Below, piece by piece: positions 35,438-44,222 of a stretch of DNA of 64,000 nt; position 1 is the first letter of the stretch; each line of letters begins with the position of its first letter. The stretch comes from CAWHXG01 sp963833235. GTDB lineage: Bacteria > Pseudomonadota > Alphaproteobacteria > Rhodobacterales > Rhodobacteraceae. The notes under the pieces were generated by a model, which worked only from the letters and a program-made list of their open reading frames with translations, ran no database searches and was not told the DNA's origin. The position numbers and the translations under genes were made by a program. Where the stretch lies: positions 62,001 to 126,000 of the forward strand of contig CAWHXG010000006.1 of the NCBI GenBank assembly GCA_963833235.1, in the 5' to 3' direction.

Positions 35438-37795
35438 ATGATACTTGGTCTGGACGGGGTCGAGGTCGGCCTCATCATCGTGTTCTTCTGCCTCTTCGGC
35501 GGCATCATGACGGGCTTCCCGGTCGCCTTCGCCATCGCCGGCGCCGGCGTCGTCTCGTTCGGGATCATCGCCGCGCTCGACAGTGCCGGCATCCTCATCC
35601 ACCAGGCGGTCGATGTCGGCAGCGCCGAGTACCGCGCGCTTCTGGCCGAGGGCGTCAACCGCCTCGACATCTCGAAATTCCGATACCCCGAGCTGCCGCG
35701 CGTCGAAGAGGCCCTGTTCCCCGGCGGCTGGGAGCTGGCGATGGACCGCAACCTCAGCTTCATCGTCAACCGCATGAACGAACGCGTCTTCGCCGGCGCC
35801 TCCATCGAGACGCTGCTGGCGGTGCTGATGTTCGTCATGATGGGCATCACGCTGGAACGCTCGCGCATCGCCGAGGACCTGCTCACCACCATGGCGCGGG
35901 TCTTCGGCCCGCTGCCGGGCGGCCTGGCCGTCTCCGTCGTCGTGGTCGGCGCCTTCCTCGCCGCCTCCACCGGGATCGTCGGCGCCACCGTCGTCACCAT
36001 GGGCCTGCTCAGCCTGCCCACGATGCTGCGCGCCGGCTATTCGCCCTCCCTGTCCACCGGCGTCATCGCCGCCTCCGGCACCCTCGGCCAGATCATCCCG
36101 CCCTCCATCGTCATCGTCCTGCTGGGCACGCTGGCGGGCGATCTCTACTCGACCGCGCAGGAGCAGCGCGCCATCGCCGCCGGCTGCTCCGATGCGCTGA
36201 CCTATCTGGGCGAGGCGGCGGTCGTCTCGGTCGGCACCCTCTTCCAGGCGGCGATCCTGCCAGGCGTCCTGCTGGCCGTCCTTTATGCGGCCTATGCCTT
36301 CGCCTATGCCCTCTACGATCCCCGCAAGGCGCCCGCCGTCTTCTCCGACGGGCCGGCGGGCGTGCACCCCATCCCGCGCAACGACGCGCTGCTCTGGTTC
36401 GTCGGCGCGCCTGCGCTGCTGATCGGCGGCGCCATGATGCTGGGCTCCCTCGGGCTCCTCGGCAGCCAGAACGTCGACGTCGGCAGCTTCTCGGAAGCCA
36501 GCGAGGGCGCCAGCCTGCGCACGACGGTCTCGCCGCAATGCCAGGCATCGATGATCGAGCTGCACGGTCAGGCCGCCTGGGATCGCGCCGTGGCCGAGCA
36601 GACCGCCATCCGGGAAAGCGGCGGCTTCCAGCAGGCCCGCGAGCTGACCGAGGAAGAGCTGGCCACCGCCCGGGTCGACGCGATCCAGGGGGCCGCCCCG
36701 CTCAGCTCCGCCATCGCCACCGGCTTCATCATGCTGGCGCTCGTGCTCACCACCGCGCGCGGGGTCGCCCCGTTCGCCGATGGCCGCGACCTCTGGATCG
36801 GGCTCGGCGGCGTGGCGCTGGCCTTCCTCGTCGACGCGCTCCTCATCGGCCCCACCATGTCGCCGGGGCGCAGCCTGCTGCTGCTGGCCATCCCGCTGGC
36901 GCTGGTGATCTACGGATGCCGCACGGCCATCGGCCGGCTGGCGCAGAACGATCTGCTGCGGGTGGTCTTCCCGCCGCTGGTGCTGATCGTCGCCGTCCTC
37001 GGCTCCATCCTCGGCGGCATCACCAATCCCACGCCTGCGGCGGCCCTCGGGGCGGCGGGCGCGATCATGCTCGCCGCCTACCGCAAGCTGGCAGACCAGC
37101 ACCGCTCCGGCCGCCTGGTCATCATGGCCAGCTTCGCGGTTGTCATCATGATCCTGCTGGGGGTGAACTTCGATCTGCGCGTCGGCCGCGAGGGCATGTC
37201 GGCCGAAGACTGGATCGCCTTCATCGTGGCGCAGGCGGCCTTTCACTTCGCCTTCTTCGGCATCCTCTATTCCTGCTGGGTGCTCTTGCGCTACGGCGTC
37301 CTGCCGCCCGTGGTGCGCGAGACGGCCAAGGTCACCTCGATGGTCTTCACCATCCTGATCGGCTCGCAGCTTCTCAACCTCGTCGTCATCTCCTTCGGGG
37401 GGGAGCATTACATCCAGGAGTTCCTGCGCAGCTTCGAACGGGAATGGGTGGTGTTCCTGATCGTGATGCTGGTGCTCTTCATCCTCGGCTTCGTCCTCGA
37501 TTTCCTCGAGATCATCTACATCGTCGTGCCCATCGTCGGCCCGGTGATCTACGGCGGCACGATGGACCCCAAATGGGTGACCATCATGATCGCCGTGAAC
37601 CTGCAGACCTCGTTCCTCACACCGCCCTTCGGCTTCGCGCTCTTCTACCTGCGCGGCGTCGCCCCGCCCGAGGTCACCACCCGGCACATCTACCGCGGCG
37701 TGATCCCGTTCGTGCTGATCCAGGTGCTGGGCCTGCTGATGCTCTGGTCGTTCCCGGGCGTGGTGACCATCGTGCCGGACCTGCTGGCGAACTAG
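35438..37795 (+). CDS. TRAP transporter large permease subunit (DctM type), enlarged form
   Basis: This is the main sodium-driven permease of the TRAP system. The 785-residue protein is much longer than a standard DctM (about 430). Typical DctM sequence (GFPVAFAIAGAG, STGIVGATVVTMGLLSLPTM, SGTLGQIIPPSIVIVLLG) is split by a soluble-looking insert at residues about 50-110. A second insert with extra hydrophobic segments runs from about residue 300 to 520. The C-terminal half resumes with LGFVLDFLEIIYIVVPIVGP and NLQTSFLTPPFGFALFYLRG. This enlarged form accompanies TakP-type receptors. It is the last gene of the operon. Confidence 0.93.
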   Translation: MILGLDGVEVGLIIVFFCLFGGIMTGFPVAFAIAGAGVVSFGIIAALDSAGILIHQAVDVGSAEYRALLAEGVNRLDISKFRYPELPRVEEALFPGGWELAMDRNLSFIVNRMNERVFAGASIETLLAVLMFVMMGITLERSRIAEDLLTTMARVFGPLPGGLAVSVVVVGAFLAASTGIVGATVVTMGLLSLPTMLRAGYSPSLSTGVIAASGTLGQIIPPSIVIVLLGTLAGDLYSTAQEQRAIAAGCSDALTYLGEAAVVSVGTLFQAAILPGVLLAVLYAAYAFAYALYDPRKAPAVFSDGPAGVHPIPRNDALLWFVGAPALLIGGAMMLGSLGLLGSQNVDVGSFSEASEGASLRTTVSPQCQASMIELHGQAAWDRAVAEQTAIRESGGFQQARELTEEELATARVDAIQGAAPLSSAIATGFIMLALVLTTARGVAPFADGRDLWIGLGGVALAFLVDALLIGPTMSPGRSLLLLAIPLALVIYGCRTAIGRLAQNDLLRVVFPPLVLIVAVLGSILGGITNPTPAAALGAAGAIMLAAYRKLADQHRSGRLVIMASFAVVIMILLGVNFDLRVGREGMSAEDWIAFIVAQAAFHFAFFGILYSCWVLLRYGVLPPVVRETAKVTSMVFTILIGSQLLNLVVISFGGEHYIQEFLRSFEREWVVFLIVMLVLFILGFVLDFLEIIYIVVPIVGPVIYGGTMDPKWVTIMIAVNLQTSFLTPPFGFALFYLRGVAPPEVTTRHIYRGVIPFVLIQVLGLLMLWSFPGVVTIVPDLLAN

Positions 37796-38199
37796 GCCGT
37801 CCGCGCCCCTCCGCGCGAGCGTGCCGGTTCATCCCCGGTCCCGTCGTCGAGGTCGGGGTGAGGGAAGGGGCCGCAAGGCAGCCGCCGCCGCCTTCAGGCG
37901 CGTCGGTGCCCCGGGCGCTGCCGGATCGAGTGGGGTCTCACGAGCGGCATGCCCCGGGTCCCGGCTCGCCGGGAGCCGCTTGAAAAGAGGCGCGCGCAGG
38001 GCTCCGTTTCGGGACAGGGAGAGCCGCGCTTTCGCGCGTTGTCACGGGTGAGGCAGTGGACGGTTGCGGGCGGCAAAGGTCCGGCTTCTGGGCGGCTGGG
38101 CCGGCCCGATGATCGTGGCCCGATACGTCTGCCCGGAATACCTGACAGAAATAGTACGCATACACTTTGCCGACCGAAAGCCGACGCCGCGCCGACACG
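37796..38199. other. Gene-free stretch between dctM and the VOC protein gene
   Basis: These 404 bases lie between convergent genes and hold no credible ORF on either strand. I see no clear T-tailed terminator or named element. The end near 38130-38199 is less GC-rich. Confidence 0.55.
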
Positions 38200-38598
38200 T
38201 CAATTCCGGTTGTTTTCCGCGAATTCGATCAGGTCCCAGCGGTTGCCGAACGGGTCGCGCCAGACGGCGACGGTGCCATAGGGCTCCTGCCGCGGCTCCT
38301 CCTCGAACGCGACGCCCTCGGCCAGCATTGCGGCATGATCCGCCGCAAAATCAGTGGTTTCCAGGAAGAGGCTCACCCTGTCGCCCGCCTGCTGGCCGAT
38401 GACCGCCTTCTGTTCCGCCGTCGTCGCCCGCGCCAGGATCAGCGCGCATTCGCCCCCCGGCGGCGCGACCCGCACCCACCGCTTGCCATCGCCCAGATCG
38501 ATATCCTGCAACAGCACAAACCCCAGTTTATGCACGTAAAAATTCAATGCAGGGCGGTAGTCCGGAACCAGCAGCGTGACGGCGTGCAGGCGTCTCAT
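38200..38598 (-). CDS. VOC (glyoxalase/bleomycin resistance) family protein
   Basis: The 132-residue protein has the paired beta-alpha-beta-beta-beta modules of the vicinal oxygen chelate fold. It begins MRRLHAVTLLVPDYRPALNF and ends with YGTVAVWRDPFGNRWDLIEF, the usual second metal-ligand block. The substrate cannot be deduced. Its ATG overlaps the bpt stop by 4 bases (ATGA), so it is translated with bpt, a pairing seen in related genomes. Confidence 0.88.
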   Translation of the reverse strand: MRRLHAVTLLVPDYRPALNFYVHKLGFVLLQDIDLGDGKRWVRVAPPGGECALILARATTAEQKAVIGQQAGDRVSLFLETTDFAADHAAMLAEGVAFEEEPRQEPYGTVAVWRDPFGNRWDLIEFAENNRN

Positions 38599-39431
38599 CC
38601 GCGGGTCGGGATCGAATCCGGCAGGTTGATCCGCGCCACCTGCTCGGCGATGGGATCGACCGAAAGCGGATGCGTCGCCGCGCTGTGCGAGCTCGGCTCC
38701 CCCATCTTCTGCCAGGCGCCGCCCTTGTAGATCTCCACCCCCGAGAAGTTCGCCTTGTACCCCATCTTGGTGCTGCCGGGCACCCAATACCCCAGATATA
38801 CGAAGGGCAGGCCCGCCTCACGTGCGATCTCGATGTGATCGAGGATGGCGAAGGTGCCCAGCGACCGCCGGGTCTCTGCGGGGTCGTAGAACGAATAGAC
38901 CATGCTCAATCCGTCATCGAGCACGTCGGTAAGGCACACGGCGGTCAGGTCGCCCTTGCCGCTGCCGGCCAGCGGCGGCGTGGTGTATTCGATCACCCGG
39001 CTGCGGATCGGCGTCTCCTCGACCATCGCGGCGAACTCGAAGATGTCCATGTCGGCCATGCCGCCATCGGCATGCCGGCTATCCAGATAGGTGCGGAACA
39101 GCGCGAACTGATCTTCCGTGGCCCAGGGCGAGGTGGCGCGCCGCGAAAGGTCGGCATTGCGCGCAAGCGTCCGGCGCTGGCTCTTGGACGGGCGGAACCC
39201 ATCGACCCGGATCCGCGCCGAAAGGCAGGCATTGCACTCCGCGCAGGACGGCCGGTAGAGCACGTTCTGCGACCGCCGGAACCCCTGCTTCGATAGGGCA
39301 TCGTTCAGTGTCTCTGCGCTGTCGCCCTGCAGGGCGGTAAACAGCTTCCGCTCCATCCGGCCCTCCAGGTAAGGGCAGGGCTGCGGAGCGGTAACGAAGA
39401 ACTGAGGGGCGATGGGAAGGGTGTGGCGCAT
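38595..39431 (-). CDS. bpt: Aspartate/glutamate leucyltransferase or arginyltransferase (ATE family)
   Basis: This enzyme adds a destabilising residue from aminoacyl-tRNA to protein N-termini, marking them for ClpS/ClpAP. The 278-residue protein has the ATE N-domain cysteines (APQPCPYLEGR and PSCAECNACLSARI) and the ATE C-domain (VYSFYDPAETRRSLGTFAIL, YLGYWVPGSTKMGYKANF). Bacterial members of this length are usually Bpt, transferring leucine to Asp/Glu N-termini. It precedes the VOC gene with a 4-base overlap. Confidence 0.93.
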   Translation of the reverse strand: MRHTLPIAPQFFVTAPQPCPYLEGRMERKLFTALQGDSAETLNDALSKQGFRRSQNVLYRPSCAECNACLSARIRVDGFRPSKSQRRTLARNADLSRRATSPWATEDQFALFRTYLDSRHADGGMADMDIFEFAAMVEETPIRSRVIEYTTPPLAGSGKGDLTAVCLTDVLDDGLSMVYSFYDPAETRRSLGTFAILDHIEIAREAGLPFVYLGYWVPGSTKMGYKANFSGVEIYKGGAWQKMGEPSSHSAATHPLSVDPIAEQVARINLPDSIPTRG

Positions 39432-39582
39432 GGCATCCGTGGCTGCTTTGCGGCGAGACTAGCAATGCCGCCCCGCCCCGCCAAGCCCCGGATCCTCCCC
39501 ATTTCGGGGGAGGGAGGACGGGCCTCCCGGTATGCCTGCCCTCCGGCTTGTCCGGGGCGCGGCACCGCACCCGCCGCCGCCG

Positions 39583-40038
39583 TCAGGCGTCGTCGGGTGT
39601 GTTGATGGCAGCGGTGCCGAGCATCATGTCGTGCAGTCCCTGACCGCGCGCGCCGATCAGCATGAAAAGAACCGAGATCGCCTGAAGCACCACCAGTGAG
39701 GCCATCGCGTAGTAGAGGAACGTGTGCCCGAGTGCTGTCGCGGCATCGAACCGCGCGCCCTGACGATTGCGCAACTGGATCGACATCAGGCGCATCCCCA
39801 GCGTCGCTGACCCGGCCGAGATGCTCGCGCTGCGGTAGGTGAAGCCGATCGCGATCCAGAGGATGGGGTACACGAAGAGGCCCATGAAGGCCGTGAACGG
39901 CAGAATCAGCAGTGTCAGGGCGAAGATGATGCAGGTGTCGGCAATCCACGCGATGAAGCGCTTGGTCGTGACATCCGCGTAGAATTCCGCGTGGTCGTCG
40001 GGGTCCGGAAGACCCCAGGTCTGGGCGGTCGAGGTCAT
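39583..40038 (-). CDS. RDD family membrane protein
   Basis: The 151-residue protein has an Arg-Phe variant of the RDD motif (TTKRFIAWIADTCIIF) at the first helix. About four membrane segments follow, and the C-terminal GQGLHDMMLGTAAI typical of RDD proteins. The true start is the ATG at 40036-40038, preceded by AAGGAG; the longer frame is not coding. Proposed roles of RDD proteins include ion transport and stress tolerance; none is proven here. Confidence 0.88.
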   Translation of the reverse strand: MTSTAQTWGLPDPDDHAEFYADVTTKRFIAWIADTCIIFALTLLILPFTAFMGLFVYPILWIAIGFTYRSASISAGSATLGMRLMSIQLRNRQGARFDAATALGHTFLYYAMASLVVLQAISVLFMLIGARGQGLHDMMLGTAAINTPDDA

Positions 40039-40175
40039 GGATCGGGCTCCTTTTCGACCCGAGGGCGGGCGCGTGCAAGACGGCCCCGCGCATCGGGGGC
40101 CGGCTGGGTTTGTGGCAGCATTCCCCGGTAGGTGCCGGGGCCTGGGGCTGAACGTGGTGCCCCAGGCCCTTGGCA

Positions 40176-40574
40176 TCAAGCCGCGTCGGACGCGTCGATC
40201 GTCGGCTTCGTCTCTCGGTCCGCCATGAACTGGTCGAATTCGGCCTTGTCCTTGGAGTCGCGCAGACGCTTGAGAAAAGCCTGGAAGCTGTCCTGCTCTT
40301 CCTCGAGGCGGCGCAGCGTGTCCGCCTTGTACGCGTCGAAGGCGGAGTTGCCGGAGGAGCGGAAGTTGCGGCCCGACATGCGGTTGCCCATGCGGTAAGA
40401 GGGCGAATTGCTGCGATTGAACATGCGTTTGCTCCAGGTCATGTAGGCAAGAAGGGCCAGACCGACAGGCCAGAAGAAGATGAAGCCGAAGATCATCGCC
40501 GCGATCCAGGCGCCCTTGCCGCGCTGGTCCAGCCACGTTTCGGCCTGCGAGGGCCAGGTTGCGACAGTGCTCAT
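40176..40574 (-). CDS. DUF2852 membrane protein
   Basis: The 132-residue protein has one or two hydrophobic segments (GAWIAAMIFGFIFFWPVGLALLAYMTWS) in the N-terminal third. A basic stretch follows (RMGNRMSGRNFRSSGNSAFD), then a charged coiled-coil-like tail (TLRRLEEEQDSFQAFLKRLR). This layout defines DUF2852 of alphaproteobacteria, whose function is unknown. MSTVATWPSQ is preferred as start because GGAGA lies 6 bases before it; an ATG 12 bases upstream overlaps that site. Two copies of an inverted repeat lie just upstream. Confidence 0.88.
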   Translation of the reverse strand: MSTVATWPSQAETWLDQRGKGAWIAAMIFGFIFFWPVGLALLAYMTWSKRMFNRSNSPSYRMGNRMSGRNFRSSGNSAFDAYKADTLRRLEEEQDSFQAFLKRLRDSKDKAEFDQFMADRETKPTIDASDAA

Positions 40575-40599
40575 ATTGGTCTCCATCGAAGGTTTGGTT

Positions 40600-40620
40600 C
40601 ATGTGAATTGCCTTCACATG
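40600..40620. promoter_or_regulatory. Inverted repeat operator, copy 1
   Basis: CATGTGAA-ttgcc-TTCACATG is a perfect 8-bp inverted repeat with a 5-base spacer, 26 bases upstream of the DUF2852 start. The same arms and spacer length recur at 40659. Confidence 0.7.
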
Positions 40621-40648
40621 ATCAAGATCGGGATCGCAAGCCGCGACT

Positions 40649-40960
40649 TCAAGAGGAAATGTGAACTTTCTTCACATCGCTAGGCAAAAGCTTTTTTCTA
40701 CTCAAGTCTGGTTCTGCCGCCTTGGCCAAAGCCATCAGGGCGGCAGGTGCTACCGCGAACTTGTGCCGAGGCGAGCCTGCCGCGGCCCATGTCGCCCTGA
40801 GCTTCAGAAGTCGGAGACCGAACCACGCACGAGGCCGGGTCAGATGGCCCACGGGAGAGACCCCGCCGATGGCGAACCCCGTCTGCGCCCGGCCCGCTTC
40901 AGGCCCTTGCTCATCGCTCGGTACCTCCGCGCCTGTCTGGCAGGCGTTGACCGGGCGCTG
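40649..40960 (-). pseudogene. C-terminal relic of a YbaK/EbsC-family aminoacyl-tRNA deacylase
   Basis: YbaK/EbsC proteins clear mischarged aminoacyl-tRNAs. The minus-strand frame here reads GRAQTGFAIGGVSPVGHL, then WAAAGSPRHKFAVAPAALMA, the two most characteristic blocks of the C-terminal half of that family. The N-terminal half, including its conserved lysine region, is absent; upstream the frame runs into glnE coding DNA. The family's normal end is replaced by a read-through tail (LSRKKLLPSDVKKVHISS) into the operator region. It has no start codon or ribosome binding site of its own and is best seen as a truncated remnant. Confidence 0.7.
40659..40677. promoter_or_regulatory. Inverted repeat operator, copy 2
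   Basis: ATGTGAA-ctttc-TTCACAT repeats the arms and 5-base spacing of copy 1, with a different spacer sequence and a centre-to-centre distance of 58 bases. Conservation of the arms but not the spacer is what a protein-binding site would show. Confidence 0.7.
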
Positions 40961-40981
40961 CCGCGCCGCCATCGTCTTGCA

Positions 40982-43813
40982 ATGGGGTTTGACACCAGGA
41001 TCCGGCGCGCGCCAAGACCCTTCGATCCCGCCGTGACCGAAGAGCTTCGCGGCGGGCCGTTCGATGGACCGGGGGCAACCGCCGATCTCATCGCCGGGGC
41101 GGCGGGATCGAGCCCCTACCTCGCCGGGCTTGTCAAGCGCGAGGCGGCGTGGCTGGCATCCGCGCTTGCCCAGAGCCCCGAAACGGCCCTGACAGGCTGT
41201 CTGGACGCCCTCGCCCCGGAGATGGACGACCCGGGTGAGGGCCTGCGCCGCGCCAAACGCCGGATCGCCCTGCTGACCGGACTGGCCGATCTCGGCGGGG
41301 TCTGGACCCTCGACGAGGTGACGGGTGCCCTCACAGCCGTCGCCGATCGCGCCTGCGACGTGGCCCTGCGCGCGGCGCTGGCGCCGGAACTGCAGCGGGG
41401 CCGCCTGCCGGATCACGGGCCGGAGGCCGAAGACGCCGCGGGGCTTGCCGTTCTGGCCATGGGCAAGATGGGCGCCCATGAGCTGAACTATTCCTCCGAC
41501 ATCGATATCATCTGTCTTTTCGACGATACGCGCTTCGAGAACGCCGATCTGCCGGCCGCGCGGGCGGTCATGATCCGCGTCGTGCGCAGGGCGATGGCCC
41601 TGCTGAGCGACATCACGGCCGAGGGCTACGTGTTCCGGACCGACTTGCGCCTGCGCCCCGATCCCTCCGTCACGCCCGTTGCCGTGACGGTCTCGGCGGC
41701 GGAACGCTACTACGAGGCGCTCGGCCGGGCGTGGGAGCGGGCCGCCTTCGTCAAGGCCCGCCCGGCGGCAGGGTCGCTCGAGGTCGGCGATGCGTTCCTG
41801 CAGGCCATCAGCCCCTTCGTCTGGCGCCGGCATCTGGATTTCGCGGCCATCGAGGAGGCGCACGACATCCGCCGCAAGATCCGCATCCAGCGGGCCGGGG
41901 CGGACAACGCGGACCTGTCCGGGCGTAACGTCAAGCTTTGCCCGGGCGGCATTCGCGACATCGAGTTTTTCGCACAGACCCATCAACTGATCGCCGGGGG
42001 GCGCGATACCGCGCTGCGGGTCCGCGGCACGGTTCCGGCACTTCGGCTTCTCGCCGGCAACGGCTGGATCGCGCCCGAGGCCGCGGCCGATCTGGAGGCC
42101 GCCTATGTCGCCCTGCGGGAGGTCGAGCACCGGCTGCAGATGGTGCGCGATGCCCAGACCCACGACCTGCCGCGCAGCCCCGATGGATGGCGCAGGCTCG
42201 CGTGCCTGACGGGCGATGCCGGCCCGGAGGCGCTGAAAGCGCGGCTTTCGGAGGTATTCCGCAGCGTCGAGGCCACCTGTGCCCTGCTCTTCGCGGCACC
42301 CCAGGCCCCGCAGCCCAGGCCCATCGACCCCGAGATCAGCGAGATCGTCGACCGCTGGGCGAGCTATCCTGCGCTGCGCTCGCCCCGGGCGCAGGCGATC
42401 CTGGCGCGGCTGCGCCCCGCCATCCTGTCGCGCTTCGATGCCGCGGCGCGCCCGCGCGAGGCCATCGTGCAGTTCGACGGGTTCCTGCGCGGCCTGCCCG
42501 CCGGGGTCCAGGTGCTGTCGCTCTTCGAGGCGCGCCCGCAACTCATCGATCTGATGGTCGACATCTCGTCCACCGCGCCGGTTCTGGCGCGCTATCTCTC
42601 GGCGCATCCCGGCGTTCTGGATGCGGTGATCGGCGGCGCCTTCTTCGCGCCGTGGCCGGGCGTGGAGGGGCTTTCGGCCGGGCTCGAGGCAGCGCTGAAG
42701 GAGGCGGGCGACGATTACGAACGCAAGCTCGATGCCGCCCGCCGGTGGCAGAAGGAGTGGCACTTCCGCATCGGCGTCCATCATCTGCGCGGGCTTCTCA
42801 ACGCGGAGGAGGCCGCGCGGCAATATGCCGATCTGGCGGAAGCGACGGTGGCGGCGCTGTGGCCGGCCGTCAGGGCCGAGATCGAACGCGTTCACGGGCA
42901 ATGCCCCGGCAAGGGGGCCATCGTCGTGGGCATGGGATCTCTCGGCACCGGCGCGCTGACGGCACGCTCGGACCTTGACCTGATCCTGATCTACGACGCG
43001 CCGCCAGACGCAAGCTCGGACGGCCGCCGGCCGCTTCCGGCGCGCAGCTACTACGCGCGCCTGACCAAGTCGCTGATCACCGCGCTCAGCGCCAGGACGG
43101 CGGCGGGCGGGCTCTACGACGTCGACATGCGGCTGCGGCCCTCGGGGCGGCAGGGCCCGGCGGCAACCGGGTGGCGGGCTTACAGGACGTATCAGGCCGA
43201 GGAGGCCTGGACCTGGGAGCACCTGGCCCTGACCCGGGCCCGGGCCATCGCCGGAGGGCCCGGCCTCGCGCGCGCCTTCGAGGCGTTTCGCATCGCGATC
43301 CTGCAGCGCCCGTACCGGGCCGACACGGTGATGCGCGATCTCGCCGAGATGCGCCGGCGCCTGGCCGATGCGGATGCCGCAACGGTGCCGGAGGCGCGTG
43401 TCTGGAACACCGCCCAGGGCCCCGGCGGGCAGCGCGATATCGAGCTTTTCGCCCAGGCGCTGGCGTTGCTGGCAGGAACGACGACCCGGGACGCTCAGAT
43501 GCAACTCGCGCAACCGTCTCCCCTTGTCGACGGCGAGGGCCTCGCAGCGCTTTCCGCGGCGCATCGCCTTTTTCAGGGCGTGAAGGCAACGGCAGCCCTT
43601 CTTGCCGGAGGCGCGTTGATCCCCCCAGATCTTGGCCATGGCGGGCGGGACGTCCTGCTGCGCAATTCCGGCGGCGCAGCCAGTGTGGAAGCGCTCGCGG
43701 CCTCGCTTGCGGCTGCCCGGGAAGCAGCGTTGACGGTCATCGACGCAGGTATCGCGGCGGGCTTGACAGGTGAAATGGCATCGCCACCGCTTGCCCCTCC
43801 GGCACGCGGATGA
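40982..43813 (+). CDS. glnE: Bifunctional glutamine synthetase adenylyltransferase/deadenylyltransferase
   Basis: GlnE adds and removes AMP on glutamine synthetase in response to PII and glutamine. The 943-residue protein has two nucleotidyltransferase domains. The N-terminal deadenylylase has MGKMGAHELNYSSDIDIICLF; the C-terminal adenylylase has VGMGSLGTGALTARSDLDLILI. Each carries the G-S/K...D-x-D metal motif and is followed by a helical GlnD_UR_UTase-like segment (NVKLCPGGIRDIEFFAQTHQL; QGPGGQRDIELFAQALAL). The frame extends upstream, but MGFDTRIRR matches related N-termini. It is slightly shorter than enterobacterial GlnE, as usual in this order. Confidence 0.95.
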   Translation: MGFDTRIRRAPRPFDPAVTEELRGGPFDGPGATADLIAGAAGSSPYLAGLVKREAAWLASALAQSPETALTGCLDALAPEMDDPGEGLRRAKRRIALLTGLADLGGVWTLDEVTGALTAVADRACDVALRAALAPELQRGRLPDHGPEAEDAAGLAVLAMGKMGAHELNYSSDIDIICLFDDTRFENADLPAARAVMIRVVRRAMALLSDITAEGYVFRTDLRLRPDPSVTPVAVTVSAAERYYEALGRAWERAAFVKARPAAGSLEVGDAFLQAISPFVWRRHLDFAAIEEAHDIRRKIRIQRAGADNADLSGRNVKLCPGGIRDIEFFAQTHQLIAGGRDTALRVRGTVPALRLLAGNGWIAPEAAADLEAAYVALREVEHRLQMVRDAQTHDLPRSPDGWRRLACLTGDAGPEALKARLSEVFRSVEATCALLFAAPQAPQPRPIDPEISEIVDRWASYPALRSPRAQAILARLRPAILSRFDAAARPREAIVQFDGFLRGLPAGVQVLSLFEARPQLIDLMVDISSTAPVLARYLSAHPGVLDAVIGGAFFAPWPGVEGLSAGLEAALKEAGDDYERKLDAARRWQKEWHFRIGVHHLRGLLNAEEAARQYADLAEATVAALWPAVRAEIERVHGQCPGKGAIVVGMGSLGTGALTARSDLDLILIYDAPPDASSDGRRPLPARSYYARLTKSLITALSARTAAGGLYDVDMRLRPSGRQGPAATGWRAYRTYQAEEAWTWEHLALTRARAIAGGPGLARAFEAFRIAILQRPYRADTVMRDLAEMRRRLADADAATVPEARVWNTAQGPGGQRDIELFAQALALLAGTTTRDAQMQLAQPSPLVDGEGLAALSAAHRLFQGVKATAALLAGGALIPPDLGHGGRDVLLRNSGGAASVEALAASLAAAREAALTVIDAGIAAGLTGEMASPPLAPPARG

Positions 43814-43850
43814 TCATGCTCATGGCAGCACACGGGCCGGGAGACATGAG

Positions 43851-44129
43851 ATGAGCACGGGGCAGGGCAGCGACGACCCCAAGGGCCTGATCGCCGAGAG
43901 TTTCCTGATCGAGGGGATCGGGCTGGCGGAATGCCGGTCGATCTTCCTCGATTGGGCGCTGACCGTTCCGGCCGACGGGGAAGAGCGCGCGCGGATCGAC
44001 CGGCTTCTGAAGCGGCACGGGCAGGATGCCGGCCATCCCATGGTCACCGTGCTGACGGAGGGGCTGACCAGCTACGGGGCCCCGCGGCGGCGCGGGGGCT
44101 ACGCGGCCCGGGCGAGGCCAGAGACGTGA
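43851..44129 (+). CDS. Small conserved protein downstream of glnE
   Basis: The 92-residue protein has a conserved-looking core DPKGLIAESFLIEGIGLAEC and SIFLDWALTVPAD, then a segment of alternating basic and acidic residues, and an Arg-rich end. GGGAG precedes the ATG by 7 bases, and it follows glnE by 37 bases, so it is probably co-transcribed. I recognise it as a hypothetical family found beside glnE in Rhodobacterales but cannot assign a function. Confidence 0.8.
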   Translation: MSTGQGSDDPKGLIAESFLIEGIGLAECRSIFLDWALTVPADGEERARIDRLLKRHGQDAGHPMVTVLTEGLTSYGAPRRRGGYAARARPET

Positions 44130-44222
44130 AGGCAGCCCTCGCCTCAAGCGATGGGGCAGGGGCAGGGAAGGCGCCCCTATCCCCGGGCCGGGCGGGTAGG
44201 CCCCCCGGAACGTTCGGGCCGG

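Larger units (their letters stand above)
40575..40981. other. Region between DUF2852 gene and glnE
   Basis: This 407-base stretch contains two operator-like inverted repeats near the DUF2852 gene and a YbaK-family relic on the minus strand next to glnE. The glnE promoter must overlap the relic. I see no intact gene. Confidence 0.7.

Noticed and set aside
34520..37687. Long minus-strand frame opposite dctQ and dctM
   Set aside because: Extreme Asp/Glu/His/Gly bias is the reverse complement of hydrophobic codons; no domain and no start signal.
37796..38199. Small ORFs between dctM and the VOC gene
   Set aside because: All candidates are Arg/Gly/Ala-rich, lack ribosome binding sites and match nothing recognisable.
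40600..40677. CRP/FNR or PpsR sites upstream of the DUF2852 gene
   Set aside because: Arms look CRP-like (TGTGA/TCACA) but the spacing is 7, not 6, in both copies. PpsR needs TGT-N12-ACA, and here it is N11. FNR arms are TTGAT/ATCAA.
40649..43639. A 996-codon minus-strand frame opposite glnE
   Set aside because: Most of it is the antisense shadow of glnE. Only its last about 100 codons, outside glnE, show real protein similarity (YbaK relic).
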